Source of the DNA: Psychrobacter sp. WY6
GTDB taxonomy: Bacteria; Pseudomonadota; Gammaproteobacteria; Pseudomonadales; Moraxellaceae
NCBI RefSeq assembly: GCF_018448495.1
Contig: NZ_CP049902.1
Span: 558,001 to 622,000 of the forward strand
DNA length: 64,000 bases
Direction of reading: 5' to 3'
This document shows, piece after piece, positions 1-9,676 of this stretch. A model generated the notes under the pieces. It worked only from the letters and a program-made list of their open reading frames with translations. It searched no databases and was not told the DNA's origin. Positions within the stretch are counted from its first letter, which is position 1. Each line of letters opens with the position of its first letter. The position numbers and the translations under genes are program-made.

Positions 1-2583
1 ATAAGTTTCTGCATTTTCACCGTCTTTAAAGGTTAATGGTAGTACACCCATACCGACGAGGTTTGAGCGGTGAATACGCTCAAACGAGCTGGTCAATACT
101 GCTTTTACGCCAAGCAAAATCGTACCCTTCGCTGCCCAGTCACGGCTAGAACCAGAACCATATTCTGCACCGCCAAGGACTACAAGCGGACGCTTATCTT
201 CTTTATACTTCATTGCCGCATCATAGATGGCCATTTCTTTGCCGTCTTGTAGAGTGGCGCTATCGCCGTTGAAGTAATAAGTATAGCCGCCCTCTTTGCC
301 AGCCATCATGGTATTTTTGATACGGATATTGGCAAAGGTACCGCGCGTCATTACCGCGTCATTACCACGGCGTGAGCCATAGCTATTGAAGTCGGCTTGC
401 ATCACACCGCGCTCTTGCAAGTACTTACCTGCTGGCGAATCTGGATCGATATTACCCGCTGGCGAGATATGGTCAGTGGTGATTGAGTCACCGAACAACC
501 CTAAGATGCGTGCGCCTTCGATATCAGGAATACCTTCTGGCTCCATGGTCATACCATCAAAGAACGGCGGGTTTTTAATATAAGTAGACGCTTCGCTCCA
601 CGGATATAACTGACTATCGGCTGAACTAATAGCGTTCCATGCGGCACTACCGTCAAACACTTCACCGTAGTTTTTGCGGAACATATCCGCATCGATATTA
701 TTGGCAATCAGCTCATTGATCTCATCTGACGTTGGCCAAATATCTTTTAAGAAGACATCTTTGCCATCTTGATCTTGTCCTAACGGCTGCGTCGTTAAGT
801 CAATATCAACCGTACCTGCCAGCGCATAAGCAACTACGAGTGGTGGTGACGCTAAGTAGCTCGCTTTTACATGTGAGTGAATACGACCTTCAAAATTACG
901 GTTACCTGATAACACGGCAGCAGCGACTAAGTCTTTTTCTTCGATACCTTTTTCAATCGACTCTAAGAGTGGTCCTGAGTTACCGATACAAGTGGTACAA
1001 CCATAACCCACTAAATAGAAGCCTGTTTTTTCGAGCTCGTCCATTAACTTAGATTTTTCAAGATAATCGGTGACGACTTTCGAACCGGGAGCCAATGAAG
1101 TTTTGACCCAAGGCTTGGCTTTTAGACCTTTTGCAGCGGCTTTTTTCGCCACCAAACCTGCACCAATCATCACCGCAGGGTTTGAGGTATTGGTACATGA
1201 GGTAATCGCTGCGATAACAACAGAACCATCACGCAATTTATGGCTCTTATCATCGATATTGACGTCAGAGAAAACATTAGGCTTAGCATAGAGTCTATCC
1301 GCTTGCTCTTGCTCGCCGCCTTCTTCATCAAAGCGTACCTTGCCTTCGACTTCTGACTTGCGGTCTTTGGTCATTTTTTCTAAAGTTTCGCCAAATTTTT
1401 CGTGCATATCAGATAGATTGATACGCTGCTGTGGCAAGTTCGGACCGGCAAGTGCAGGCTGTACCGATGATAAATCGAGCTCTAATTTACTTGAATACGT
1501 TGCCGCTGGCGTATCGGCATCGTGCCATAAGCCTTGCGCCTTGGCATACTTTTCGACCAACTCAATCTGGCTTTCTTCACGACCTGATAGACGCAAATAA
1601 TCAATCGCCATTTGGTCAATCGGGAAAATACCACAGGTTGCCCCATATTCTGGTGACATATTGGCAATCGTCGCACGATCCGCCAGTGGCATACTGTGTA
1701 AGCCTTCGCCATAAAACTCAACGAATTTACCAACCACACCATGCGCACGTAGCATTTCAACCACACGCAATACCAAATCCGTCGCAGTAACGCCTTCAGT
1801 GAGTTTACCTTTTAGCTCAAAGCCGACCACTTGTGGAATCAGCATTGATGACGGTTGACCAAGCATTGCCGCTTCCGCTTCAATACCGCCGACACCCCAA
1901 CCAAGCACGCCAATACCATTAATCATCGTCGTGTGGCTGTCAGTACCAAATACCGTATCAGGATAAGCCGTCAACTCGCTTTTACCATCAACATTGACAT
2001 CAGCAGCCATTACAACACGAGCTAAGTATTCAAGGTTAACTTGATGCACAATACCCGTCGCTGGTGGTACGACCACAAAGTTTTTAAACGCATTACGACC
2101 CCAATGCAGGAATTCATAACGTTCATTGTTACGTTTAAATTCAATTTTTTCGTTCAAGTCTAGTGCATCTTCTCGGCCATAAGCATCGACTTGTACAGAG
2201 TGATCGACAACCAATTCACTCGGGATAAATGGGTTAATTTGCTCAGCACGACCGCCAAGCTCTACTACGGCATCACGCATCGCTGCCAAATCGACAACTG
2301 ACGGTACACCCGTAAAATCTTGTAAGACCACACGGGCTGGCATAAAGGCGATCTCTTTTGACGCTTCTGCGCCTGCATCCCAGTTAGCAACCGCTTCGAT
2401 ATGGTTTTTGCCGACAGATTGACCATCATCTTCATTACGTAATAGGTTTTCTAAGACGATTTTCATGCAAAATGGCAATTTGCTGATGTGCTCGAAAGTT
2501 TCGGTCAGCTTTGGCAAACTGTAATAGGCATGTTCCTTGCCATCGACCGTAATGGTGTCTTTTACATTAAAAATATCACTCAT
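1..2583 (-). CDS. acnA: Aconitate hydratase A (5' part, runs off left edge)
   Basis: TCA-cycle enzyme that interconverts citrate and isocitrate through cis-aconitate. Reading the minus strand from the ATG at 2583 gives 861 uninterrupted codons with no stop, so the gene continues beyond base 1; family members are about 870-930 residues, so little is missing. The [4Fe-4S] ligands are visible as SCTNTS (about residue 462) and GYGCTTCIG (about 527 and 530). Substrate-binding blocks include GTDSHTTMINGIGVLGWGVG, SPAGNIDPDSPAG and NSYGSRRGND, and the C-terminal swivel domain shows GSGSSRDWAAKG. The family is AcnA/IRP-type, not AcnB. The gene has a 459-base upstream gap and stands alone here. The C-terminus and any downstream partner cannot be seen. 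Confidence 0.96.
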   Translation of the reverse strand, partial: MSDIFNVKDTITVDGKEHAYYSLPKLTETFEHISKLPFCMKIVLENLLRNEDDGQSVGKNHIEAVANWDAGAEASKEIAFMPARVVLQDFTGVPSVVDLAAMRDAVVELGGRAEQINPFIPSELVVDHSVQVDAYGREDALDLNEKIEFKRNNERYEFLHWGRNAFKNFVVVPPATGIVHQVNLEYLARVVMAADVNVDGKSELTAYPDTVFGTDSHTTMINGIGVLGWGVGGIEAEAAMLGQPSSMLIPQVVGFELKGKLTEGVTATDLVLRVVEMLRAHGVVGKFVEFYGEGLHSMPLADRATIANMSPEYGATCGIFPIDQMAIDYLRLSGREESQIELVEKYAKAQGLWHDADTPAATYSSKLELDLSSVQPALAGPNLPQQRINLSDMHEKFGETLEKMTKDRKSEVEGKVRFDEEGGEQEQADRLYAKPNVFSDVNIDDKSHKLRDGSVVIAAITSCTNTSNPAVMIGAGLVAKKAAAKGLKAKPWVKTSLAPGSKVVTDYLEKSKLMDELEKTGFYLVGYGCTTCIGNSGPLLESIEKGIEEKDLVAAAVLSGNRNFEGRIHSHVKASYLASPPLVVAYALAGTVDIDLTTQPLGQDQDGKDVFLKDIWPTSDEINELIANNIDADMFRKNYGEVFDGSAAWNAISSADSQLYPWSEASTYIKNPPFFDGMTMEPEGIPDIEGARILGLFGDSITTDHISPAGNIDPDSPAGKYLQERGVMQADFNSYGSRRGNDAVMTRGTFANIRIKNTMMAGKEGGYTYYFNGDSATLQDGKEMAIYDAAMKYKEDKRPLVVLGGAEYGSGSSRDWAAKGTILLGVKAVLTSSFERIHRSNLVGMGVLPLTFKDGENAETY

Positions 2584-3042
2584 GGTAGCTTCCTTATCGT
2601 TGTTATAGATCCTAAGCCTAAACGGTTATAGGTTTATGCTGAGGATTGGTGGCTAGATAGAGATTGTACGAGTTGCATTCAAAATCGTTATTATTTGACA
2701 CAATACAATATAAAGTTGAGTTAACAAAATAGCTAAGCGACTCTTTAGGACTTAACAATAACGCTCTTTTACCATAACAAAACGGCGGCGCTTTGTTAAC
2801 GTCTAGACGTTGTCAAATCGTGGCATAATCGTAAACGTAACAAGGGTTTAACGCTCTATTATTAAGTATCAATATATTTTCCAAAGAAATATTAGAATCA
2901 AAGGTAGTGGGTAAACCGGTCGCGGCATACGAGCCTTATCTATTAGACGTTTGGCTGCGCTATGCTATTATGGTGCGCTTTTTTACCGCTAGGCAAACGC
3001 CTCGAAACAATCGTTTCGCGCGCTATTTATTGATGAGTTTTT
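2584..3042. other. Divergent intergenic region with one candidate promoter
   Basis: No gene is visible between the acnA start and the DUF457 gene, which are divergently transcribed, so both promoters should lie here. A candidate sigma70-type promoter for the rightward gene is TTAGAC (2943-2948), 17 bases, then TATTAT (2966-2971). The match is moderate. I found no convincing promoter for acnA by eye. Confidence 0.4.
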
Positions 3043-3759
3043 ATGGCAAATTTTAACACCCACCTGAATGTTGCATTCATGGTCAGTGGTACGCTCAGTT
3101 TGACGGTTTATAAAGCGGGATTGATTGATGATTCGGGGTTTTTAGTTTGCGTGGCGCTCGGCACTATCGGTGGGCTGCTGCCTGATTTGGATTCTGATAA
3201 TTCGACACCGATTAAACTTGGCTTTAATATCACCTCATTTATTTTTGCCTTTGGTTTGGTCATGCATTGGCGCAGTGAACTGAGTTTGCTCGCCCTGATT
3301 GCATTATGGCTAGCAGGCTACGGCTTTATGCGTTATGTGGTTTTCTCTATTTTTACCAACATGACCGTGCATCGCGGTGTGATTCACTCCGTGCCTTATA
3401 TGGCAATTTTGGGTTTGGGGCTGACTTATTTAAGCTACTACGTCTTGCACCTTCCACTGACGGCAAGCTGGTTTTACGGTTTATTTTTATTCGGTGGCGC
3501 GCTAGTGCATTTAACATTGGACGAGCTATATAGTGTTAACTTATCGAATATGAAAATGAAGCGCTCATCAGGTACAGCGATGAAGTTTTATCAGCCTAAA
3601 GATAAGTGGTGGTATTTATTACTATATACACTGCTCGCCATGTTGGTCTATTTTGCCCCGCCGTTTGATGCGTTTTGGCAGCAGCTGCGCGACCCAGCAC
3701 CATGGGCACAGCTAAAAGTCGGCATATTGCCAGAACTGATAAAAAGCATGCTGCGATAA
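3043..3759 (+). CDS. Membrane-bound metal-dependent hydrolase, DUF457/YdjM family
   Basis: Predicted inner-membrane protein of 238 residues in the DUF457 (YdjM/YbcI, 'LexA-regulated membrane-bound metal-dependent hydrolase') family. The N-terminal HLNVAFMVSG, the GGLLPDLDSDNSTP block with its acidic metal-ligand pattern, a middle TVHRGVIHS motif and the GGALVHLTLDELYSVN block are typical of the family. Several hydrophobic stretches between these blocks give about five membrane segments. Family members occur widely; their substrate is not established, so the function is only a fold-level assignment. The ATG at 3043 has only a weak ribosome site. The gene is followed 45 bases later by the YchJ-family gene on the same strand. 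Confidence 0.8.
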   Translation: MANFNTHLNVAFMVSGTLSLTVYKAGLIDDSGFLVCVALGTIGGLLPDLDSDNSTPIKLGFNITSFIFAFGLVMHWRSELSLLALIALWLAGYGFMRYVVFSIFTNMTVHRGVIHSVPYMAILGLGLTYLSYYVLHLPLTASWFYGLFLFGGALVHLTLDELYSVNLSNMKMKRSSGTAMKFYQPKDKWWYLLLYTLLAMLVYFAPPFDAFWQQLRDPAPWAQLKVGILPELIKSMLR

Positions 3760-3804
3760 AGATACGGTAAAGCAGTAAAACCCAAGCGAAAATGAGAATA
3801 AAAC

Positions 3805-4392
3805 ATGCAACCTAATCTACACGTTTGCCCTTGCCAAATTCATCCATCATCAAGCGCTATCAGCTCACCCCTACTGTATAAAGATTGCTGTCAGCCTTAT
3901 CATGAGGCTGTTTATAATGATGCTCTTTATAATGGTGAAGTTGGCAAAGCAGAGGGTATAAAAGCGGAGACAGCCGAACGTCTCATGCGCACGCGCTATA
4001 GTGCCTTTGTTTTGATTAAGCCAGACTATATCATCAAGACCACCCTGCCAGCACAGCAAAACTTATTGGATATCAAGGCGATTGAATCGTGGGCAAAAGA
4101 GACAAATTGGGCAGGACTAGCAATCGTAGCGCACACGCCAAAGCTAGGCAAACGCCATGCGCAAGTTGAGTTTAAGGCTTATTTCAAGCCAACTAATAAT
4201 GCAAGTACTTTAGAAGAGAAAGTGCAGGCGCATCATGAATTGTCTGCCTTTGTGAAGGTGACAGACAAAATCAATAATGATGCACGCTGGTATTTCTTAG
4301 ATCCAACTGTTTCAATGTCTGTCAGCCAAAAGCAACCGTGTGTTTGCGGGTCGGGTGAGAAATTTAAGCGGTGTTGTGGGATATATATTTAA
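3805..4392 (+). CDS. YchJ family protein with two SEC-C zinc motifs (UPF0225)
   Basis: 195-residue cytoplasmic protein. The N-terminus carries a degenerate SEC-C-like cysteine cluster (HVCPC ... KDCCQPYH), with an inserted stretch compared with the usual short spacing. The centre is the NTF2-like YchJ domain (RLMRTRYSAFVL, then TNWAGLAIV and the HELSAFVKV strand). The C-terminus is a perfect SEC-C motif, CVCGSGEKFKRCCG, which binds zinc in SecA and relatives. The role of YchJ is unknown; a structural or protein-interaction role is usually assumed. It converges on the YafJ-type gene, with only 12 bases between the two stop codons, and no clear terminator lies in the gap. Confidence 0.88.
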   Translation: MQPNLHVCPCQIHPSSSAISSPLLYKDCCQPYHEAVYNDALYNGEVGKAEGIKAETAERLMRTRYSAFVLIKPDYIIKTTLPAQQNLLDIKAIESWAKETNWAGLAIVAHTPKLGKRHAQVEFKAYFKPTNNASTLEEKVQAHHELSAFVKVTDKINNDARWYFLDPTVSMSVSQKQPCVCGSGEKFKRCCGIYI

Positions 4393-4404
4393 CCTATGTT
4401 AACT

Positions 4405-5313
4405 CTAAACGCTCGCCCCAACTGACCGTGCCACCGCAATCCCCTCCTCAATCGTCAAAAACTTACGCTGACTTGGGCTGTCTTTATAAATAACATCACC
4501 ATCTTGGAATATTAAGCACTCATTGACAGCCAACTGCTGCCATTTCTCATTTTCAGTGAGCGGAACAGTGACTAAGATAGTAACTTTATCCGTATCTGTC
4601 GTCACATCGCCAAAGTTAATGGCTAAATCATCATCTGCCAACTTCGCCTCGCCAAACGGCGCTTGACGCGTGAGATAAAACAATAAACTCCCCGCATAAG
4701 CCAATTGCCAGCTACCATTCGATATCAAGCAATTAAACAAGCCATTGGCAGATAAATAACGACATTGGGTGGTCAAAAAATTAAACAGCGTTTGGTCATC
4801 AGGACGCGATTTAAAGCTACTTTTTAAACGATTAACAAGGTAGCAAAACGCCATCTCAGAATCGGTTGAACCGACTGGCTGGCAATGTGAGGCATTGCCG
4901 TTGTCTTGCAAGCGCTGACAGCGTTTGATAAATTCGCTATTCATTTGCCCATTGTGCGCAAATACCCACTGCTCACCCCAGACTTCGCGGACAAAAGGAT
5001 GGGTGTTTGCCAAACAATTCTGCCCTTGGGTCGCTTTACGAATATGAGCGATGACATTCATGGCTTTGATTGGATAGTTATTAACCAAATCAGCCACGGG
5101 CGATAAATGGCTTGGGCGATTGTCATGGAATAAGCGTAGACCAGTTGAAGCATTCTCTGGTTTATCACTATTAGTGCATTCGCTACGCTCAAAAAATGCA
5201 ATACCAAAGCCATCTTCATGACTATCAGTCATGCCACCGCGACGACGAAACCCTGCAAAGCTAAAACCAATATCCGTTGGGGTATTACAGTTCATTCCTA
5301 AGAGTTGACACAT
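4405..5313 (-). CDS. Class II glutamine amidotransferase, YafJ type
   Basis: 302-residue protein of the YafJ group of Ntn-type glutamine amidotransferases. The nucleophile is Cys2 (MCQLLGMN), exposed after removal of the initiator methionine. Further family blocks are the RRRGGMTDSHEDGFGIAFF stretch, HIRKATQG and TNTHPF-like residues (ANTHPFVREVWG), the FAHNGQM oxyanion-loop motif and GSTDSEMAF. The family hydrolyses glutamine to supply ammonia to an acceptor; YafJ's true acceptor is not known. Its start codon directly abuts the stop of the DUF2007 gene (TAA then ATG), so the two are almost certainly co-transcribed and possibly translationally coupled. Confidence 0.9.
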   Translation of the reverse strand: MCQLLGMNCNTPTDIGFSFAGFRRRGGMTDSHEDGFGIAFFERSECTNSDKPENASTGLRLFHDNRPSHLSPVADLVNNYPIKAMNVIAHIRKATQGQNCLANTHPFVREVWGEQWVFAHNGQMNSEFIKRCQRLQDNGNASHCQPVGSTDSEMAFCYLVNRLKSSFKSRPDDQTLFNFLTTQCRYLSANGLFNCLISNGSWQLAYAGSLLFYLTRQAPFGEAKLADDDLAINFGDVTTDTDKVTILVTVPLTENEKWQQLAVNECLIFQDGDVIYKDSPSQRKFLTIEEGIAVARSVGASV

Positions 5314-5625
5314 TTATACTTCACCGCCGTTATTGTCGTCTTGTGCAGAATTTAAAGTAGGGTTAATTTTGGCGGCTGACGTTTCATCAAACACCTCATA
5401 AGGCGTTGCCCCATCGGTGTCAATATTTGCCAAAATGCGCTGTGCATGCGCCAAATCAGTATCCTGTACCCACAGCACAATCCCAGAGTTCATACCGGGC
5501 ATCGCACTCAGCGGTTGCAGAGACACCGTAATACCATTGTTACGAAGCAGATTGGCATGCAGTTCACCTTGCATATTGGTGTCGTAGCGTGCCAGCTTGT
5601 GCCAGTTATCAACTTGATCGGTCAT
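5314..5625 (-). CDS. DUF2007 domain protein (putative signal-transducing PII-like fold)
   Basis: Small 103-residue protein beginning MTDQVDNWHKLARYD. The region LARYDTNMQGELHANLLRNNGI and the following SGIVLWVQDTDLAHAQRIL match the DUF2007 pattern, a small alpha/beta domain with a PII-like fold often annotated 'putative signal transducing protein'. The C-terminal 25 residues are polar and probably disordered. It is first in a two-gene unit with the YafJ-type amidotransferase, which begins on the next base. A PII-like partner for a glutamine-using enzyme would make sense, but this is inference from adjacency. Confidence 0.75.
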   Translation of the reverse strand: MTDQVDNWHKLARYDTNMQGELHANLLRNNGITVSLQPLSAMPGMNSGIVLWVQDTDLAHAQRILANIDTDGATPYEVFDETSAAKINPTLNSAQDDNNGGEV

Positions 5626-5673
5626 GATAAATTCCTTTTAAATATTTAAATATAACTCGTTGCTATCATTCTA

Positions 5674-5857
5674 TTAGCAACCGAAACCTTGTGACCAATG
5701 AATTTGATTTAACGGATAAGCATCAATATGAAAACCGTTTGGATACTCTTTAAAGCCAGATTGTGATTTTAATTGCTCAATAGCAGCTTGTGCTTGTTGC
5801 TCAGTCGCAAACACACCGATTATCTTAAAATCTTCGACATCGTTTTTTTATCATCAT
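5674..5857 (-). pseudogene. Small DUF7336-like protein gene, frame broken in an A-run
   Basis: Not readable as one open frame. From the ATG at 5857, which overlaps the thrB stop as ATGA, the frame is lost in a run of seven A bases (T on the plus strand). Removing one A gives an uninterrupted 60-residue protein ending IHWSQGFGC at the stop 5674-5676. It reads DFKIIGVFATEQQAQAAI, then GFKEYPNGFHIDAYPLN. This is the pattern of small proteins in which an aromatic/Tyr motif (GF.I..Y.L....W..GF) follows a short 'sequence-end' helix (DUF7336-like; identification from memory). The 184-base length is 3n+1, as expected from one inserted base. Translational coupling to thrB is likely. Whether the break is real or a sequencing error cannot be told. 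Confidence 0.6.
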
Positions 5858-6918
5858 TTATAACGCGCATGTTCTAGTACAAACACTGTACTTTGCGCTT
5901 TTTCAACATGTGACCAATGATAAGCGGCAAGGCGTTTCATCAGGTCAGGATTTTTGACCATGATATTATCGCCCGTACGACCTTCGGTACGGTTGTAGTG
6001 AATAACGTTGAGACGTAATAGCCAAAAAATCACCGCCGCTTTGGCGAGCATCACTGGTAACGCGCGTTTTTCATCTTCACCGAGCATGCGTTTCGACTCA
6101 TAGCCTTGCAAGAAAGCCGCCATTTTGCTGCGGTCAAAATTCACCGACTCACCCTGCTCAGCATCGCCCCACGTGGTACAAAAATCATTAATGGTAATGG
6201 CAATATCCATCACATAATGCTCGACGCTAACTTCGGTAAAGTCTAACAACCCTGTCAGACGTTCTTCACCTTTTTGGCTATTATTTAACGATAAGTTCCA
6301 TAGCGTGTTATCGGCAAACATGTCTAAATGACACAAGCCTTTTGGTAATGTCGCAAGCGGCAAATCCGTATAAGACTGCCAAATATCACTCATCAATTTG
6401 GCTTCGTCAGCTGGCATAAACTGCCTTTCACGATCGCGCACATCCGCCCATGGATATAAAGGTACGCCATATTCTTCCGCAGGTTGTAGTGCTTGCAATG
6501 TCTCATGCAGCATCGCTAAAGCGGCGCCAATTTCATGACACATCGCTTGTGTGGTTTGCTGTGGATGCGAGCCTGCTAGGCATGGCACTAAGGTAATCGC
6601 TTTATTGTCATAGCGTATGACATAGCATTTTTCTGCGCTATCAGCGCCTAAATCAAGCAATGATAACGGCGCGGCGACCGGTAATTTACCGTCCAGTTGA
6701 TTTAAGATAATCGCCATTTTTTCGATATCTTCTGGTGGACGCTCTTCAAACAAGGTAAACACATAAGAGTGTGCGCCATCTACATCGTCAGTCGTCTGAA
6801 TAAACCAGTTAGAGTTTTTGATACCTTGGGTGATCGGAATGGCACGCGCGAATGACACGCCAAAACGCTGGCAAAAAGCGGCAAACTGGTCATCGGTTAA
6901 CTGGGTATAGACGGACAT
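5854..6918 (-). CDS. thrB: Homoserine kinase, APH-fold type (ThrB2)
   Basis: 354 residues. Phosphorylates L-homoserine to O-phosphohomoserine in threonine biosynthesis. It belongs to the aminoglycoside-phosphotransferase fold used by Pseudomonas and relatives, not the GHMP type of E. coli. Evidence: N-terminal FGVSFARAIPITQGIKNSNW (the ligand loop after the first strand), FEERPPEDIEKM, the catalytic-loop block GLCHLDMFADNTLW with the Asp, and the metal-binding GLLDFTEVSVEHYVMDIAI-type block. It is transcribed away from hisF. A small gene starts at its stop codon. It is slightly longer than the usual 316 or so residues because of a polar insertion near the catalytic loop. Confidence 0.92.
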   Translation of the reverse strand: MSVYTQLTDDQFAAFCQRFGVSFARAIPITQGIKNSNWFIQTTDDVDGAHSYVFTLFEERPPEDIEKMAIILNQLDGKLPVAAPLSLLDLGADSAEKCYVIRYDNKAITLVPCLAGSHPQQTTQAMCHEIGAALAMLHETLQALQPAEEYGVPLYPWADVRDRERQFMPADEAKLMSDIWQSYTDLPLATLPKGLCHLDMFADNTLWNLSLNNSQKGEERLTGLLDFTEVSVEHYVMDIAITINDFCTTWGDAEQGESVNFDRSKMAAFLQGYESKRMLGEDEKRALPVMLAKAAVIFWLLRLNVIHYNRTEGRTGDNIMVKNPDLMKRLAAYHWSHVEKAQSTVFVLEHARYK

Positions 6919-7106
6919 GACATCTCACTTATGGCAATTAAAAGAAGGTAAATAGGATAAATATTGACGGTAATCACAGTGATTGTACCGTGCATGAGCA
7001 AACTTTGGCTAAAAGCATAATAATCTTGCGAAAACCTGCCTGAGATGGCGGTGATTTTGCTAGACTAGCGCTTATAGAATGAATTGATTATAAGGCGAAA
7101 GTCCCT

Positions 7107-7890
7107 ATGTTAGCAAAGCGTATCATTCCTTGTTTGGACGTTGATAATGGCCGTGTGGTCAAAGGTGTACAGTTTGTCGATATCAAAGACGCAGGAGACC
7201 CTGTTGAAGTCGCAAAGCGCTACAACGAACAAGGCGCTGATGAGATTACTTTTTTGGACATTACTGCGACCAATGATGAGCGCGATACCACCTATCATAC
7301 CGTTGAGCGTATGGCGGAGACGGTATTTGTTCCGCTGACAGTTGGTGGTGGCGTGCGTAAGATTGCGGATATCCGCAACTTACTCAATGCAGGTGCGGAT
7401 AAAGTAGCGATTAATTCAGCAGCGGTATTTACCCCTGAGTTCGTCGGTGAAGCGGCGCGCAGAAATTTGGTAACCAATGTATCGTCGTGGCTATCGATGC
7501 CAAACGCGTTGCAGACATTAATGTTGATGGCATTATCATGCCGCGTTGGGAGATCTTTACCCACGGTGGTCGCAAACCAACGGGTATCGATGCCGTTGCT
7601 TGGGCGAGCAAAATGGCTGAGCTTGGCGCTGGTGAATTACTGGTCACCTCGATGGATGGCGATGGCACCAAAAAGGCTATGATTTGGCATTGATGAAGCA
7701 AATCACTAACCGCGTCAATGTGCCTGTTATTGCTTCAGGCGGCGTCGGCAATTTGCAACATTTAGCCGAAGGGGTGTTGGAAGGCGGCGTCGATGCCGTA
7801 CTTGCTGCCAGCATCTTCCATTTTGGTGAGTATACGGTTCAAGAAGCCAAAGCGTATATGGCAGCGCAAGGCATACAAATGCGTCTATAG
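7107..7890 (+). CDS. hisF: Imidazole glycerol phosphate synthase cyclase subunit HisF (two frame breaks in this sequence)
   Basis: Cyclase half of the HisFH complex, which makes IGP and AICAR in histidine synthesis. The start [20 protein letters not shown], the first catalytic Asp in CLDVD, VGGGVR, the second catalytic Asp block TSMDGDGTK, and IASGGVGN are all present. The reading frame shifts twice. Near 7460 the AGAAATTT run appears to lack one A, expected as AGA AAA TTT giving [17 protein letters not shown]. Near 7672 the AAAAAGG run appears to lack one A, expected to read [11 protein letters not shown]. Correcting both gives a normal-length HisF ending at 7890. Because hisF is a core gene and both breaks are one-base losses in A-runs, sequencing error is the likely cause. 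Confidence 0.93.
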
Positions 7891-8065
7891 TACGCTCGTA
7901 AAGTACAAATAAAACAGAAAAAAATGTTATCATAGCGCTAACCACTTATTTTCGTTCATTTAACTGATTATCTAACGGATAATAAGCCATTTGAACCTAG
8001 CGATATTTTAGCGCATTATTTATTCCTACATTTTAATTAAAAGCCCATTCGGCAAAGGATTTTTT

Positions 8066-8587
8066 ATGTCAAATCTACAACAGCAGCGCAATGACGTGAC
8101 TCACATCGATGGTAATTTACATCAAAACAAAGATGTTCGTATTGGTATCGTCGTCGGTCGTTTTAATGGTTTTGTGGTTGAATCATTGGTAGATGGTGCA
8201 ATTGATGCGCTACTACGTCATGGTGTATTGGGTAGCAACATTACCGTTATCCGCGTGCCTGGTGCTTTTGAATTGCCATTGGTTGCACAGCGCGCCGCTG
8301 AGTCTGATCGCTTTGATGCCATCGTTGCTTTAGGTGCGATTATCCGTGGTAGCACACCGCATTTTGATTTCGTTGCAAGCGAATCTGCAAAAGGCTTAAG
8401 CGCGGTAGCTATGGATTATAATATCCCAGTTGCCAATGGCGTCTTGACCACTGACAGCATTGAGCAAGCGATTGAGCGTGCTGGCACAAAAGCGGGTAAC
8501 AAAGGCTCAGAAGCGGCAATGGTTGTACTGGAAATGCTTGCTGTACTATCACAGTTAGATATTGAAGATGACAGTGAAGACGCTTAA
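8066..8587 (+). CDS. ribH: 6,7-dimethyl-8-ribityllumazine synthase
   Basis: 173-residue penultimate enzyme of riboflavin synthesis. It condenses 5-amino-6-ribitylamino-uracil with dihydroxybutanone phosphate and forms an icosahedral or decameric shell in other species. Family motifs in order are [12 protein letters not shown] (substrate site, about residue 26 on), [31 protein letters not shown] (with the catalytic His in the TPHFDFV-type block), and [17 protein letters not shown]. It has an N-terminal extension of about 20 polar residues relative to E. coli RibH. The ATG follows an AAAGGA ribosome site. It starts the conserved ribH-nusB-thiL-pgpA cluster. No FMN riboswitch is visible upstream. 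Confidence 0.96.
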   Translation: MSNLQQQRNDVTHIDGNLHQNKDVRIGIVVGRFNGFVVESLVDGAIDALLRHGVLGSNITVIRVPGAFELPLVAQRAAESDRFDAIVALGAIIRGSTPHFDFVASESAKGLSAVAMDYNIPVANGVLTTDSIEQAIERAGTKAGNKGSEAAMVVLEMLAVLSQLDIEDDSEDA

Positions 8588-8918
8588 TCAAGCCATCATT
8601 TGATAGGCTGTTTGTTATTTAATGAGCGCTGTGGTTCTTATGAGCTTTCGTTTTTATCGAGAGCCACAGCGTCAGTGTTACAAAGACTGTTACCAAGTAC
8701 GCTACAAAACTCGACTGGCAAAGCCTGCCAGCTAACTATTTAACATTTTATTTAAAACTTTTTATCTTAAAAACTTTTTATCTTAGCAACTAGGTATAGA
8801 CCCCCTATGACTGACCAATCAAGCGCGCTATCAGCGCTGCGAAAACCGCCCAAACCAATGAAAACAAGCTGAAGCCACGCGCATCGCGAGCAGCAGTGCG
8901 GGTGATCAAATCTTCGAT
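8588..8918. other. ribH-nusB gap with hairpin, tandem 16-mer and possible nusB 5' extension
   Basis: Three items are visible. A perfect 8-bp inverted repeat, CGCTGTGG at 8627-8634 and CCACAGCG at 8664-8671, has no U-tract. A tandem duplication of a 16-mer, AAAACTTTTTATCTTA, lies at 8754-8769 and 8770-8785. An ATG at 8807 (MTDQSSALSA...) runs toward nusB but in a different frame; two small indels would join it to the nusB frame as an alanine-rich extension. The annotated nusB start may therefore be downstream of the real one. Confidence 0.5.
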
Positions 8919-9674
8919 ATGAGTGAGTCTTCTTACAAGACCAGTCACACCGCTATTCGTAAAGCGCGACGCTTTGCGATGCAAGGTCTATACGAATGGC
9001 TCGTCACTGACCGCCGCTTCGATATCGATGGTAAGCTTGGCTGGAAAGACAATGCCCCACACGATATCGCCGCTCGTACACGCGCGACCAATGCCATGCA
9101 TACCGTACATATTGGCTATTATCATGAAATGATGCGTGATATTCCAGAGCAAATCGAGGCGCTAGATGTCCTTATCTCTCAGCATCTTGACCGTGAAATC
9201 GATAAATTGGACACCGTTGAGCACGCTATTCTTTTGATTGGTGCTTACGAGCTACAAAACCGCTTAGAGATTCCGTATAAAGTGGTACTTGATGAAGCGA
9301 TGAAGCTGAATAATCATTTTGGCGCTACTGACGCGCATAAATTGATTAATGCCGTCCTTGATAAAATGGCGGTAGAGCTGCGTGCTATTGAAGTAGAAGC
9401 TGATAGCAAAGCCAATTTACGCACCTCACAAAAAGCGGCTGCTAAACCTGTAATAAAAGCTGCTACCAATGCTGACGATAACGCTGATATAGAAGGTAGT
9501 GCTGATACAGCTGCCATTGAAGGAAAATCAACTGCTTCAAACAAGCCTCGTATTAGCGCCAATAATGCTACTGTCAAACGCAATAGTGCTAGTAAAGCTA
9601 CTGCCAATAGTGACTTTAAAGCGAGTAAAAAAGCGATTGAAACAGACCGCACTGATGCAGACAGCAAAGACTAA
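8919..9674 (+). CDS. nusB: Transcription antitermination protein NusB with long Lys/Ala C-terminal tail
   Basis: RNA-binding antitermination factor that, with NusE (S10), binds boxA of rRNA operons; this window itself holds several rrn operons. Core NusB blocks are [14 protein letters not shown] (about residues 14-27), the helical [18 protein letters not shown] block, and [31 protein letters not shown] residues up to about 150. The protein continues for about 90 more residues of low-complexity Ala/Lys/Ser/Asn/Asp sequence, predicted to be disordered; typical NusB is 140-160 residues. The true start may be farther upstream (see the preceding gap). It overlaps the thiL region closely: its stop is 2 bases before the thiL ATG. 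Confidence 0.92.
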   Translation: MSESSYKTSHTAIRKARRFAMQGLYEWLVTDRRFDIDGKLGWKDNAPHDIAARTRATNAMHTVHIGYYHEMMRDIPEQIEALDVLISQHLDREIDKLDTVEHAILLIGAYELQNRLEIPYKVVLDEAMKLNNHFGATDAHKLINAVLDKMAVELRAIEVEADSKANLRTSQKAAAKPVIKAATNADDNADIEGSADTAAIEGKSTASNKPRISANNATVKRNSASKATANSDFKASKKAIETDRTDADSKD

Positions 9675-9676
9675 TC

